Shown: in pieces, positions 13,194-24,385 of the stretch
How the letters are laid out: each line of letters begins with the position of its first letter
Numbering within the stretch: position 1 is the first letter of the stretch
Assembly: GCA_900074885.1 (NCBI GenBank)
Contig: FJUW01000065.1
Location: 169,194 to 233,193, forward strand
Direction: 5' to 3'
Length of the DNA stretch: 64,000 nt
Source of the DNA: Rhynchosporium graminicola
Taxonomy: Eukaryota; Ascomycota; Leotiomycetes; Helotiales; Ploettnerulaceae
Notes under the pieces: model-generated
The model's input: the letters and a program-made list of their open reading frames with translations, nothing else
The model's database searches: none
Told to the model about the DNA's origin: nothing
Made by a program: the position numbers and the translations under genes

Positions 13194-13586
13194 TCACCAA
13201 GTGCAAAGTGGCTTCATCTGGCCATCAACCTCCGTAACATGCGTCGGAATGCTCTTCAAATTAGCCAACGTCTTCAGCATCGGTTCATCCAACTCCGTTA
13301 CGAAGGCAAGGAGACACCCTCCGACTTTTTCTTGTTGTTCTACGAGATTCCTGTTGTATTCAAGGATCGTGATATGGGGAACGTTCCAAAGAAGCGACGT
13401 GCAGCCACCCACATGTGCATGTCGGAGAATATTGGATGCTGAGCTAAAGCTAGATGAGATAGCACTATGATGACGCTTCGGGCGGCTTTGGGAAATGAGG
13501 AGACTGAGGGGAGCTGGTGGGGTAGAGCCGAAACTGCAGACCAAAGTTATCATCTCGCTATTTGTGACTGGAGCTCTGACATCCAT
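13194..13586 (-). CDS. Possible hypothetical protein, 130 aa, unrecognised
   Basis: A single open frame of 130 codons runs from ATG at 13586 to TGA at 13194. The second half, ending near THVTEVDGQMKPLCTW, is richer in ordinary protein-like composition than the frames around it. I do not recognise a domain. There is no signal peptide and no clear intron. It could be a chance frame in a gene-poor stretch, and the opposite strand also has shorter open frames at the same place. I list it only as a low-confidence candidate. Confidence 0.22.
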   Translation of the reverse strand: MDVRAPVTNSEMITLVCSFGSTPPAPLSLLISQSRPKRHHSAISSSFSSASNILRHAHVGGCTSLLWNVPHITILEYNRNLVEQQEKVGGCLLAFVTELDEPMLKTLANLKSIPTHVTEVDGQMKPLCTW

Positions 13587-16500
13587 CCCTTTAATATCGA
13601 CCTGCTGAGATTGATACGCGTCAGCATCTGAAAGATTTCTGTAGATTTACAGGTTCGAAGCTTGTTGGAAATGAAAACAGCGCGGACTTCCCAAACTTGA
13701 GCTGCTCCCCAGTGCTTACGGTGACTAACTTAGACCATCACTACCAGTGGAACCCACGCCGTTGTAGTGCTAGTTCAAAGTATCAAAGTCTAATTCTCCT
13801 ATCTGGATCTTCTAGAAGCTATTATGCAAATCTTTTCCTCTTCCAAAGTCTCACTCGGCCTTCCATCCTTCTCTGACCTCGCTTAAATTTCACTAGATCA
13901 GGGGTTGGATATCACCAGGTATCGCTGGCTCGATTTCCGCGAGCCGGAGAGCGTGGTTTGTTTTTTATTTCTTGATTCCTGTTTTCCCGTAATGATTATC
14001 TGGTTTCTGGATTACATGATGCTTACAAACTTGTAAACAGCCCCATGATACTTAGGTAGTTCAACTGCCCATGTGGCAGGTGCAGTGATCGATACGTACC
14101 GTTTGCGATGCGGCAGAGAAGAGGGACTCCTAGACAAGCGGGCAAGCCATGTGCCTAAATTGCAATCATTCGGAAGGCGGCAGCGTGGTTAGGGCAAAAA
14201 GGGGCTCAAGGGGCGGGCTCCGTGAGCAAATTATGGCAGATATGACGAGGCTTGGTGTGGATTTGTGTCATCTAAATACGTTGCGTGTGTAAGGACTTGG
14301 CATTATTACCTTGCTGGGAGGCAGGCGACTCAAGTCCATCCTAGACTTTGGAGTATGTCTCAGAGCAAGGAGTCCCATTCGTGCTGGGAACTAGGGCGTA
14401 AGGAGATTATCCATCCCACGTGCAAGTGTTCATGAGCAGTAAGAGCAAGATCTCCAGCGGAGTAAGATACAAGGGCGTGATTGCCATTGCCTGCCAGGTT
14501 ATAACCCACTATTACCGACAACCCAACTCCTGGGCTGTCGTATCCCTGAAATGTCTAGATTTTAAATGCCCATATGATAACAACGATGGGTCTAGTACAT
14601 TTATGGAGCACTAGCGATACTCAAACAAGGTACGGACCGTAATTTGCAGGATGGGCCGTTTGGAATTGATATCAGATGCGTCTTTTCTTATTAGAAGCTG
14701 TATTAATGTCTTAGAAAAGGCTTCGAGGGATTTATGAAGTACAATTCCTTTCAAGCGTCTTTTGATGAAAACACAAGTTCTGGTTTCATACTGGGCAGCT
14801 TCCTTATCCGCCAGCCTTTTTTCTTCCTGTAGAGCACATATGGTAATGGACTTCTTTTGGTATTCAATCCGAATTCCACTGTTCCATATGCTATGAAATC
14901 GAGGCTGCATACCCAGCCTAAGCCCTGTAAATACTGGATCTGCATGTGAGTTTGACAGCGGAACCATGCCCCTTGCATTTACATCGTCGACCAGTAACTA
15001 GACCTTACATCTCTCTCTCACCCCCAACGGCCGCGCCAGGCGCCCTCCATCTCTTATCGACACGGGAATTTCGTAAGGCAATCTGAGGGACACGCAGAAA
15101 AATGCAGGCTGCAAATTTCGGCTTTCTCCTTGCTTGTGGCGGACAAAGCTTATAGATACATGTAGCTATCATAGTAAAACATGTAGTTACAAAGTCTTGA
15201 TGAAACATCGTATTTCCATTTCTATTTTACGCGACCTACCGACTTGTAAGCTGCTCAAAAACCTGATCCCAGTCGAAGATGATCGCGGGAAATTAAACCC
15301 AAAGTCCCTAGAAGAATGTCAGCTTCGGATGGAGCATTTTGTCAAATAAAAGGGTTGTCTTCAAGGAACAGGTACCGGGTACAAATGTCTGAAGCCGACG
15401 TGAGTTTCCGAAAAGAGAGACATCTAGAAAGCTTCCGCGACTCAGCTCTGTAAGGGCCAAGTAGCTTAAGGTTGCAGATGAGGGACGTGATCTACATATC
15501 TAGATTCATCAGAAAAGCCAGATAATTCATGAAACACTTGAACTCATCGACTTCCAGAGTTCCAAGCCCGCATCAACGCCCTTCGGCGGCCGGAATGCAG
15601 CCCCGGCCAGGGTACGGCGTTAATTATGATTTGGTAGTGGCATGGAAATTCTCCTAGCTGCTTTGGTTAGACCACACCGTCCATGTGGCAGTAAGTCAGT
15701 GCACGACACTGTCTCACAGTCCGCCCCAGTACCGGAAGTATATTTCGATTTTGCTAACCAAGGACCGAGGCGAGGCGCTCGTTTAAGACAAACAAACCTT
15801 ACATCAGATGGCTAGCAGGTCCTCCCGTCCATGAGAACCAATCAAAGAAATGCGAGATGAGATGCAAGTTTTGATCATCGCATATTCGCAAGGGCGCTCA
15901 CTGAATTTGCTTTCCCTGCTGTTACCAGTATGAAGTGGGAGGTGGTGGTTGTTTTGCTCCACTCGCTACTGTACCAACCAAGAGATCGGACTTTGGAACT
16001 AACCTCCTGGCACACACCACTCCATCCCTGGGAATGGATTTGGTACTTTCATTCTCTCCTAATCTCCACCTACCACAATGTACCCTTCGGAATACCTGCG
16101 CAGGACTGCATCGTTATATGTACAACCTTAACTTCCCCCGATATGCTGGCTAGTCCTTCATGTCACCTCACTTGCTGACTTACTGGCCTAGCTCTTATCA
16201 CTTTGACTTCCGGCCCCTTCTGGTATACCTTCCACACTTGAAATGTCCGAGCATATCCATACATGTCTTTTCCACGGTAACAACCATATCCACACCAATC
16301 CACAATCCACGAGGCACGCCAGCCCATCCAGTCATCTCGCCCTTAGCCCTCATAGCCAGGCGAAACCTGTTGTAGCACAGTCTGGGAACATGTCCCATCT
16401 CTTCTAAAATCTTGCCCTACTTGCTCTCCCCGCGGGACGGTTCCCTGCCAGAGGACAGGACCTCTTGTATAACACTTCGTCCTTCACCTGGCCCCAGCTT

Positions 16501-17118
16501 ATGATTTGACCTTCCATTTAACAGGTTGAACTTGTCCGGCTTCTGGTCCATTGGCCTACTAATCGTTTCCTCTTCCTTTCCAGTGCCCGAAAAACTCAGG
16601 ATATGCACAGATAGTGTCGCCGAAGAGTGAATATACACCCACGCTTCCGCCGGCTGCTTGCTGTGCTGGTCTAGTACCATCTCCTCAACTCTTGGTTCTA
16701 TGGCCTTCATCGTATCTTCGAAAATTACAAACATTCTCAACTTGCTCCCAACGGACCTTCTTACGCCCTCGCCTCATTAAAAAGCACCCAAGGAAACCAA
16801 AACAGGGAGGACGCAGGAAAAGCAAAAAGAAGGCAGTTCTCCGAAGTCGTTGGTCCTTTCTGATTGCACGAAAAGCGTGTTTGCTTCCTTGCTGGCGTGG
16901 CTACTTACTTCTTTCGATTGCTTTACTCGACTTCTTTGCATCGCTTGCCCTGCTTTGCTTCTAGCCTGCACTTCTTTTTGCCTGCAAGTACACGCCGGAT
17001 ACTTGAATCTAATTCCGGCATATAACCTCATCCGAAGCGACCTCACTTCGACACTGCTTGTTGAGGAAATTGGAACTCCTCCGATTCTGACTACTCCACC
17101 CTGGTCTGACAGCAACGG
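13587..17118. other. Gene-poor region, nothing firmly supported
   Basis: Several frames of 60-130 codons occur on both strands (for example 14611-14967 minus, 16417-16740 minus, 16850-17251 plus). They overlap each other on opposite strands and show no domain I recognise. Base composition is normal and there is no transposon signature. Confidence 0.5.
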
Positions 17119-17516
17119 ACGATATAAAGGCTCGCTGCTTCCCCACTATCTCTGGGTTGAGAATACACAGGACCAAATATTATTATTCACTGTCGATTTC
17201 AGCGAACTCAGGCATCATAATTTTCTTCTCACCTTTCTATTGAAAGAGTGAAGCGGCAACATCCGAATCAAGCAAAGTTTTATTAGTCAACGGGCCGCTC
17301 CCCTTCTGTTCGGAGGTTCGACTTGTCAGAGTAATTTCAATTTCTGGAAAACAATACCACACTTGCTCTGCTTGTTTTCGATCTGTGTTGCGGCGCACGT
17401 ACAAGGTATATATATACCTTTCGCGCAATGAATCGATTTCGAGATATCATACTAACCTGCACAGAACCTACAACACAGTTGTCGCGCCAAATCTCGCACA
17501 CCCAGAATCGCACCAA
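17119..17516 (+). promoter_or_regulatory. Putative TATA box and spliced 5' leader of the small Cys-rich gene
   Basis: A TATA-like element (GATATAAAGG) lies at about 17119. Further on, a perfect yeast-like branch and acceptor (CATACTAACCTGCACAG, ending 17464) lies 52 bp before the ATG at 17517, with possible donors near 17399-17406. This suggests a 5'-UTR intron. An 18-bp perfect palindrome (AAGGTATATATATACCTT) at 17403-17420 sits inside that putative intron. Promoter and intron assignments are inference. Confidence 0.4.
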
Positions 17517-17681
17517 ATGGCTGTCTCAACCTATTGCCACCACTCATTCAATCTCCTGAAGTCCGAGTCGACACTCATTCAGTGGGTCTGCTCCATGTGC
17601 CATTCTGGACCACATTGGTATATCTTCGAATGCAAGTACTGCAAGCTGAAGACATGTCGCCCTTGTACCAGCAAGGCGTAA
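17517..17681 (+). CDS. Small cysteine-rich, probably zinc-binding protein (54 aa)
   Basis: The 54-residue frame from ATG at 17517 to TAA at 17681 has one CxH plus three CxxC pairs: C7-H8-H9, C25xxC28, C39xxC42 and C47xxC50. The segment WVCSMCHSGPHWYIFECKYC is dense in Cys, Trp and aromatic residues. The spacing looks like one or two small zinc-binding knuckles. There is no signal peptide, so it is likely intracellular. I believe short proteins of this pattern are conserved in filamentous ascomycetes, but I cannot name a function. The frame stays open upstream without an ATG, so an additional 5' exon is possible. It stands alone in a gene-poor region. Confidence 0.6.
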   Translation: MAVSTYCHHSFNLLKSESTLIQWVCSMCHSGPHWYIFECKYCKLKTCRPCTSKA

Positions 17682-20600
17682 CTTGTGTTTCTAATGTCAC
17701 CGTTTGTTGGCCCGTTTATCTGGAGTTTTTGGCGGGGTTCAATTTTGCGCTTTCTTGGAGTTTCTGGCTTGCCATTTTTTGATTCCGGTATGTTCCATGT
17801 TTCCACCTTTCGCCTTGATACTTGATCCATCCTTTCATTCGGTACACACCTCATCACCTGAAGCGTTCTGCAATTCCAAATTACTCAATTTCAGACGACA
17901 TCCATACTGTATCCCTTTCTTCAGTTCAGTTCAGGCTCGGGGTGCCATAATCCTATGACGGCACAAGGTGTCTCAATGGGATGAACTGCACTCGGCCAAA
18001 CAGGATACACGGAGTAGTCTCCGTTATGATGTGACAGTAATGTTATGTGGAAGCCAAGGTATGCGGTAGTGAGATAACCCCTGTGCGGCTGCCGGTTTCT
18101 TTCCACCATACTCCATCAAAATATAGATTTAGATAATGGCAGAAGGGCAAATACACTCTGACGCACAATGCAGGCTCTAGGATCTCTTTCAAGGCTCCTA
18201 TCAACAAGAAGCAAGCGTTTGTTCGCCTGGCTACTCACCCGGCAAACACGGCCACAAACGGCCAATACGCATACCGACAAATTTCTGAGACGGACAGACT
18301 CTCAAACTCATCTACTATCATTGTACAGTTCCGTGCTGTCCGACTTGCTAATTTACTCTCCTGCTTGTTCAACTACTGTACTTGATTATTTCGCGTATTA
18401 GAATTGGGGTCCCAAACCCTCTCAGCGTCGCAATGTCTCAGACCCTCGCACCCAATCGACCATATTCTGCATCTTCATGCAATGCACTATCTTGTAGTGC
18501 GGATGCATGCGGCTTCTGCTTCATCGGGTTGCATGCATCAAGATGACAGCACGGGAGAGCAAGGGTCGAAGCGAACTGCCTTGTCACTCCCCTCTGGGAG
18601 AAGCCCTCCTCCTCCTTGCTTCCTGCTGGCGTTTGGCACCAGTCTCACGATGCTACGAATTTCATTTTACGTCTGTCTAGCTTCGATGCTCTACGAAACC
18701 ATACACTGCGACGATTCCAACTTTCCGACCTTTGCACTACTCCGAATGAGTAAACGGGCAGCATCAAAAGCACTCTTTAGCGCCACCCACCACAAGTTAT
18801 GAAGCAGGCAAATTTGAAACCTGATTCCTTAGTCCCGTGAACTCGGCCTAATCTCGCTGGACCGATGGCCGGCTAAGTTGGGGGCCGAACAATGCTAAGA
18901 TTTCTGTCGGCGACGAAGGTTTGTTTGCTGTTACGGCTAACGATGAGACGCGTGGCGACAGCCATTGCTTGTTCACTCCTAGTTCGATATTGGGTCGCAA
19001 GGAGAACAACACATGTGTCCTGAAAGATCTCGTGGCTCTAGGACTGCTGGCTGCTGGGTGCTGGCACCCACAAGCATAGCACGGCATCACCTAGCACACC
19101 ATGCTCGAACGCCTCACATTCACGTTGGATCACAAGTTCGGCTCGGGGGATCTTTTCCAAATTCTTTCCCTATAGTTTTTAGCGGGCTGGCGGTTAGATT
19201 ATGGCGCGGGGATGGTTTTCTCTCTTTTCTGTTTTCGATACTTGTGCTTGCTCTGTTTTTGTACGGGATGGTTTTTGCGCGAAAAGCACTCTAGAGCGAG
19301 AAGACTGGATTTTGGACGTAGAGATCAAGATGGTGTACGCAAGTACGGCTGGGTTGTACGGCGTTTACGGGTCTTTGAATTACTGTACGGCTATAGCGAA
19401 TTGACTACATGGAAGATTCTCTGTTGAGAGTAAAGGATAACTGAGTATTCTCTGCTTGACTTCTGGCTGTGAGATCTAGCTATCATAGAGAAGCTGTCAG
19501 CGCAATGCCTCAATATACACGCATTGTGTGATCGTCGATAGATGAAGACTACGTATGTCTTCCTATAATCTTGCAACTAGGTCTGATTGGCTTCGAGAGA
19601 AGCAACGAGTCCTACGACATATGTCTGCGAGAATGCCAATGGAGACGAATTCATTCTTTTAGCCACAAGACCACTATTGTCGGCAAGAAGATTCGGTTTT
19701 CCGGAGAAACAAACTAACGCTCTCATGAGTCTCGTCCCAGCTTGCCGCCACATCACAAGCGAGCTCGAGCCCCATCCGCGAGCCAAGGTGTACAGAATCG
19801 TCCCAAGCGATGCCCGACGTTGAGACAGCCTTTATGCTACGTCTGCATGTCGTGTAACCGTTTTATGGTATATCGGTGTCACTGTAACCACGCAACTACC
19901 TTCCCCGTTTGATTCATAATCTCAGAGAAGCCACCCAGAAGCCGTTCATGACATGTCAGGGCCCGATCCGCCTCTCCACCCGTACACATAGGGCTATCTC
20001 TTCTCCATCACGAGGTCGGAATTCTGTGTGGTCTCGTATCGGGGAGATAGAGACATGCTGTGTGACAGTGATTGGGGTTGCCACTTCCGCATCTCTGTTC
20101 TGCTGCAGCTGCATAGTCGTGTTGGGCTGGTGCGTTTGACATCGTGCAATGCATGGCATCGCTATGAGATATTGATATTCGGTATGACACCGGAAGCACA
20201 CACCGACCACCAAGGCTATATGCACAGTTTCGTAGATAATGCGTCTTCCCTACGAGATCTCCAGAATAGGGCCGTGGCGGCACGGTAAGCCGACTCGGGC
20301 CTTCTACTTCTCTTCCCCTTCCATTCGGATCATCTCAATTCAACATGTGACTAACTACCGAGATGTGTATGTCCGTATGGGGAGGCCGGTACTTGGATCC
20401 GAGACTTCCACTCGGTAGTTTACAGAATCTACTGTGTTGGCAAGGCTTGTGCTGTACGACAGTTGGCTTCATGTGATTGCTTGTTCTTGACTCAGTCGCA
20501 CTGACCGAGTAGGTAGCCAGCCTTGCGGTCCGATGTCATGGGATGTAGCCTTGTATCATGAGACGGTACTTGCTAGATTGCCTCTGTCAGCTGTCTGCTG

Positions 20601-21474
20601 GAAGGGAAGTTGCAGTATCCGGCGAGATTGTGGAACGTAGGGTTGATAATTGGGAAGGACAGAAGGAAGGGAGACCGTCGCGGGAAATACATGACCGATT
20701 CCGACGTCTCGCCTCCAGTACGAGAGGAATGGAGGAAGGTCGGAACCAATCTTGGGTTTGAGACTTGAGTCATGCATAATTCATCATTGCTAGCAAATGT
20801 CTCCTGCTATAGTCAAAATACACAACTCCGAGTTTCTGGACGTCTTGAAAGTCGGACCCAAAGTATCGGTCGACTTTGTGTATGTTTGACCACGAATCAA
20901 GACTATACCCATTCTCAAACCATTTCGCAAGTGCGAGAACAATCGAAAGGATGACGAAGAAGCTAGCTGCGCGATATTTGAATGGGAGCCCAAAGATAAA
21001 CGGCGCTTTGGATGCAGGTGCTGACTCGAAAGTTGAAAGACGAGGGACTAAACCGTCTGGAAGATGTTAGTTAGCACCTGAATCTGGTCATTTGTTTACT
21101 CTCTTTCCTCAACTCGCAACATGGTTCCTTCCAGCAGCAGACCAGCAAGCCTGTTTCTGGAAAGCTATGTCGGTTGGGAAAACAGTGCTTACTCCACACG
21201 CTCGTCTTCGGCAACCTCGCACTCTCACCATCTCTCATCTTTTCATGCTCTAGGTCCACACTCACAGAAACACGTCTCCCACGGGTACTCGTGACAATCA
21301 ATCTTACACCCCCGGATCCAGGAAAACCTTAGCGCCGTCCAGTGATCCTCGTCGTAAGCTTTGATACTATCAAGAAGGATGTTTAAACAGAACTCCTGGT
21401 ATGTGACTTTCTCCTCGCTGCCACTGGAAAGACGAAGCTGTACATCTGAAAGCGAGACTTCAGCTGATGTAAGT
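17682..21474. other. Gene-poor region, no gene supported
   Basis: Only short overlapping frames are present, none with a domain I recognise. A 78-codon frame at 19587-19823 begins with TTG rather than ATG. GC content is ordinary with no RIP-like depletion, so it is not a decayed transposon block of the kind seen further right. Confidence 0.5.
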
Positions 21475-21650
21475 TATGGGTCTTATTCTGCTGGTATTTT
21501 AGGGAGATCTTAGGTCTTATTTCACACTTATTTCATTAGGTCTTAGGTCTTATCTTACCCTTGGCTTAATAGGTCACAGGTCGTAGGTCTTATTTTCCTC
21601 CTACTTTATTAGATCCTGGGTTCTAGGTCTTAGGTTGTCTTTATTTATAA
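21475..21650. repeat. Degenerate tandem repeat around TAGGTCTTA
   Basis: The motif TAGGTCTTA or close variants recurs at least six times in this stretch, in units of roughly 50-55 bp that also contain TTATTT/TTATTA and CTTA blocks. The copies are imperfect. I see no coding function. Confidence 0.6.
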
Positions 21651-22090
21651 TTAATACGTCAGATGTTTAAGCTTCGTCTCTATGTTAGATTGTTTGCCTT
21701 CGAATGAGACTCGTGAATAAAACTCGAAACACTGGCATTAATTTGATTATGATATTAGAGTTATATGCTCCGGGGTATCAAAAGCAACGCTCTTTTTATC
21801 GACTTCATCTATCATGTCTCTTCGATCATCTATCTCTCTAATTGTCTGTCTCTCTAGTCATCGTCAGTCTATTCTACGCCATCAGTACAGTATCCGAAAA
21901 GAACGAACCTTTTACGTTTCAAGTCAATTGACTTTTGGTCTTCTCCCAAATCTACCTCCAACGATTGAAAGGAATACCTCCGCACCCACCAAGCCTCAAC
22001 ATCAATCATGAGCGCTCATAACCAGTTGCACTTCCCAAGTCCAACTATACCTCATTATCCAATACCGATACCCAGTACTACCCTTCCCTC
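21651..22090. other. Intergenic region 3' of the F-box gene
   Basis: AT-rich spacer between the degenerate tandem repeat and the stop codon of the F-box gene. It contains short chance frames only. A CT-rich tract (about 21800-21850) is the only notable composition feature. Confidence 0.5.
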
Positions 22091-23324
22091 TCACTTGATC
22101 TGCAAAAACCCCTCATACGCTTTACAAACGATCCTCAGCCTCTCCGGTACTTCCCCATGCACAACTAAACTCCCCCACTTTCTCGCGAAAATATTCTTAT
22201 TCTCCACCGCATAACACAAAAGCTCCGTAACCTCCTCATCCCCTCCCACACTGCCCGAGAACTCCAATCTCTCCAGATTCGGCGGCAGCGCCACACTTCG
22301 CAACCTCGGCGTTTTCATCCCAAACATCTGATTAACCCCAACGCTCACTTCTGTTAAACGTTCAAAATCCCTAAACTTCAACGGATTCTTGCCTGCTAGA
22401 GTCGGAAAATCAATAACGATTTTCTGCAGGGAGTGTTGCGCCGATTTACAACTCAGGATGTAATCTTCCATATACTCGGGGCTCTCTTCAAGTGCCGGTT
22501 CTGGGTCGGGGAGTTGTGTGATGGTGATGGATTCTAGTGCTTCAGGTAGGACGAGCAGATCAGCAAGTGCATCGTCGTGGATGTCGCATTGAAGGAGTGA
22601 GAGCGTTTTGAGACCGGTGTACCAGGGTTTTTCTAGGGATTCAAATCCGCGCTCGTCTAGTTTGGCATGGTGGATTCTGAGGTGCTCCAGAGTTGGGTGG
22701 CCAAAAATGTGGATGTTTTCTTGGAGGTCCCAGTAGCCGCCGTCGTCTCTTTGGTAGAAGAGTGAGCCTGTGTGTGGTTAGTCAAGGTGACTTACGTGTG
22801 AGGAAAGTTCTCGAGGAAGGCATTTGGTCAACCAAAAACCACGTGAGAAAGGACGTACAAGTTTTCAGACAAGCCAGATCAAAAGGCCCATTAAACAAAT
22901 TCCCAATCCCATGACTTAAGCTTTCAGGCACACTGATTACCAAATCCTCCAAATTACTCATTGTCGAAATCGTATGCGAGAACCGATCAATAGGATGCGG
23001 CGTGTCCGTCAAGGTCAAAATATCCGCCATCTCGGCACTGGGAAAATCCACTCGGACATTCTGGATCAAGGAACCACGCCTGGGACGCGTAACAAGTGAT
23101 TCTGAGAATAAGAGGTGATGTTTGGGTTGGTCGAAAAGAATGCTTTTATAGAGGACGGGGTCGGCGATGGAATTTAAACGGCGAGAGACCAGACAGCAAG
23201 ATGCGAGGTCTGCCTGGAGGGGGAGGGAGGACAATATGGCGATTAAGAGTTCGTCGGGGAGACTGCTGAGTTCGCGTACAATCTTGCGGATTGCGGGGTC
23301 GGGGTCGGGGTCCTTTACTGACAT
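22091..23324 (-). CDS. F-box domain protein, 2 exons, 380 aa
   Basis: F-box proteins recruit substrates to SCF ubiquitin ligases through Skp1. Exons on the minus strand are 23324-22859 and 22767-22091, with a 91-nt intron (donor GTACGT, branch TTGACTAAC, acceptor CACAG), giving 380 aa. Splicing joins CLKT to a split Cys codon and then SLFYQRDDGG with the frame kept. The F-box lies at about residues 19-60 (LSSLPDELLIAILSSLPLQ ... CCLVSRRLNSIADPVLYK). The rest is leucine-rich and resembles degenerate LRR-like repeats (for example KTLSLLQCDIHDDALADLL), common in fungal F-box proteins with no assigned substrate. The ATG at 23324 has good context (ACCATG). Nothing in the neighbours suggests the target. 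Confidence 0.88.
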
Positions 23325-24383
23325 GGTGGATCCGGGGTAGCAAATCTGGGGAAGAAAGAAGAAGATACTTTATTAATGATTTCTCATTTGGAAAGGAGAC
23401 TTGAGAAGGGATTTCTTTCTGGATCAACGAGCGAAAGATGAGCAAGCGGCTGGCAGCGCGCGCGCGTATTACAAACTTGCCACGGTTTTAACTTGCCACC
23501 CAGCCGGCTGCTTTCAGCCACGTGCAAGAACATGAACAGAACGTTCCCGCCGTTTCCGGATTGGCGCCCGATGCAAAGAGAGCATGTGACCGACCCCCTC
23601 TGGATTTCCCGATTGAGCCTGCCCGGGATTTGTTCATACAGCAACCAAAAAAGTAATACCGAACTATAAAAAGAGGCTGCGATTCGGTCAGCGCGACATG
23701 GTTCACTTCCCCAAGATCGAGAAGACAATCAAACTCCTGACTGCGACTTCATATGAAGCTATCGGGTCCGCAATATTATTCCATAGATGAAACACACGAC
23801 TCACCCCGACACACGTGAGGTCAATCAAGGGAACGGCAATTCGTGAGGTTCGCAATGGAACGAGCAACGAACCTGACACGTGGATACAATCCACACTTTC
23901 TTAAAGTATATGAAGTTGGATACAAGATACATGAATCAATGCCAAGAATGTGCGGGTGCGAAATCCATTCGAGTCTGCAGAGGGAGCTTGAATTGAAGGA
24001 ACTGTTACAAGTATATAAATTCTTCGCCGGAGCTCCGTGGCCCGGAAGTCACTCAACCGTCAACCCAGATAAAGTGATAGACAGGGATACAAGGACAGCA
24101 CAACAAACAACCTTTAGATTTCACATAAAGCTACATCATCAGTTGCACACTTACAGGTTACAGACAGCGTCAACACCAGACATGCGGCACTTGCTATGTT
24201 CTCGTGTCTCTCTCTCCATCGAGACCGCCAAATCAGCTTCGAGCTTCGGGATACCAAGTATCTGACACCCCACAGAAGACGGATGCAGCTTGCACGACGA
24301 GCAAGCTTATAAGCCAACTCGAATGTCGGCGATATCAGAATACCACGATCTGTCTCTAACTCTAACTCTAAATAGAACGAATG
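23325..24383. other. Intergenic region between F-box gene and pogo element
   Basis: This region holds the F-box promoter. A plus-strand TATA-like box (CTATAAAAAG) at about 23664 precedes an ATG at 23698 that opens only a 30-codon frame. A 136-codon frame at 23855-24265 has no recognisable domain. A run CTAACTCTAACTCTAA just before the element is not a telomere repeat. Confidence 0.5.
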
Positions 24384-24385
24384 TA

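Noticed and set aside
14611..14967. 118-codon minus-strand frame
   Set aside because: Moderately protein-like, but no domain, no splice signals and competing frames; not enough to call a gene.
16614..17251. Overlapping plus-strand frames of 116 and 133 codons
   Set aside because: They overlap each other in different frames, one runs through the putative promoter of the small CxxC gene, and their Cys/Leu-rich content follows from a CTT-rich tract.
19587..19823. 78-codon plus-strand frame
   Set aside because: Begins with TTG, has an equally open opposite strand, and shows no known motif.
23843..24265. 140-codon plus-strand frame next to the pogo element
   Set aside because: No domain or homology pattern I recognise; only one ATG in reasonable context; chance cannot be excluded.
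24355..24375. CTAACTCTAACTCTAA run resembling a telomere repeat
   Set aside because: The unit is CTCTAA, not the fungal CCCTAA/TTAGGG, and only about three copies are present beside a transposon end.
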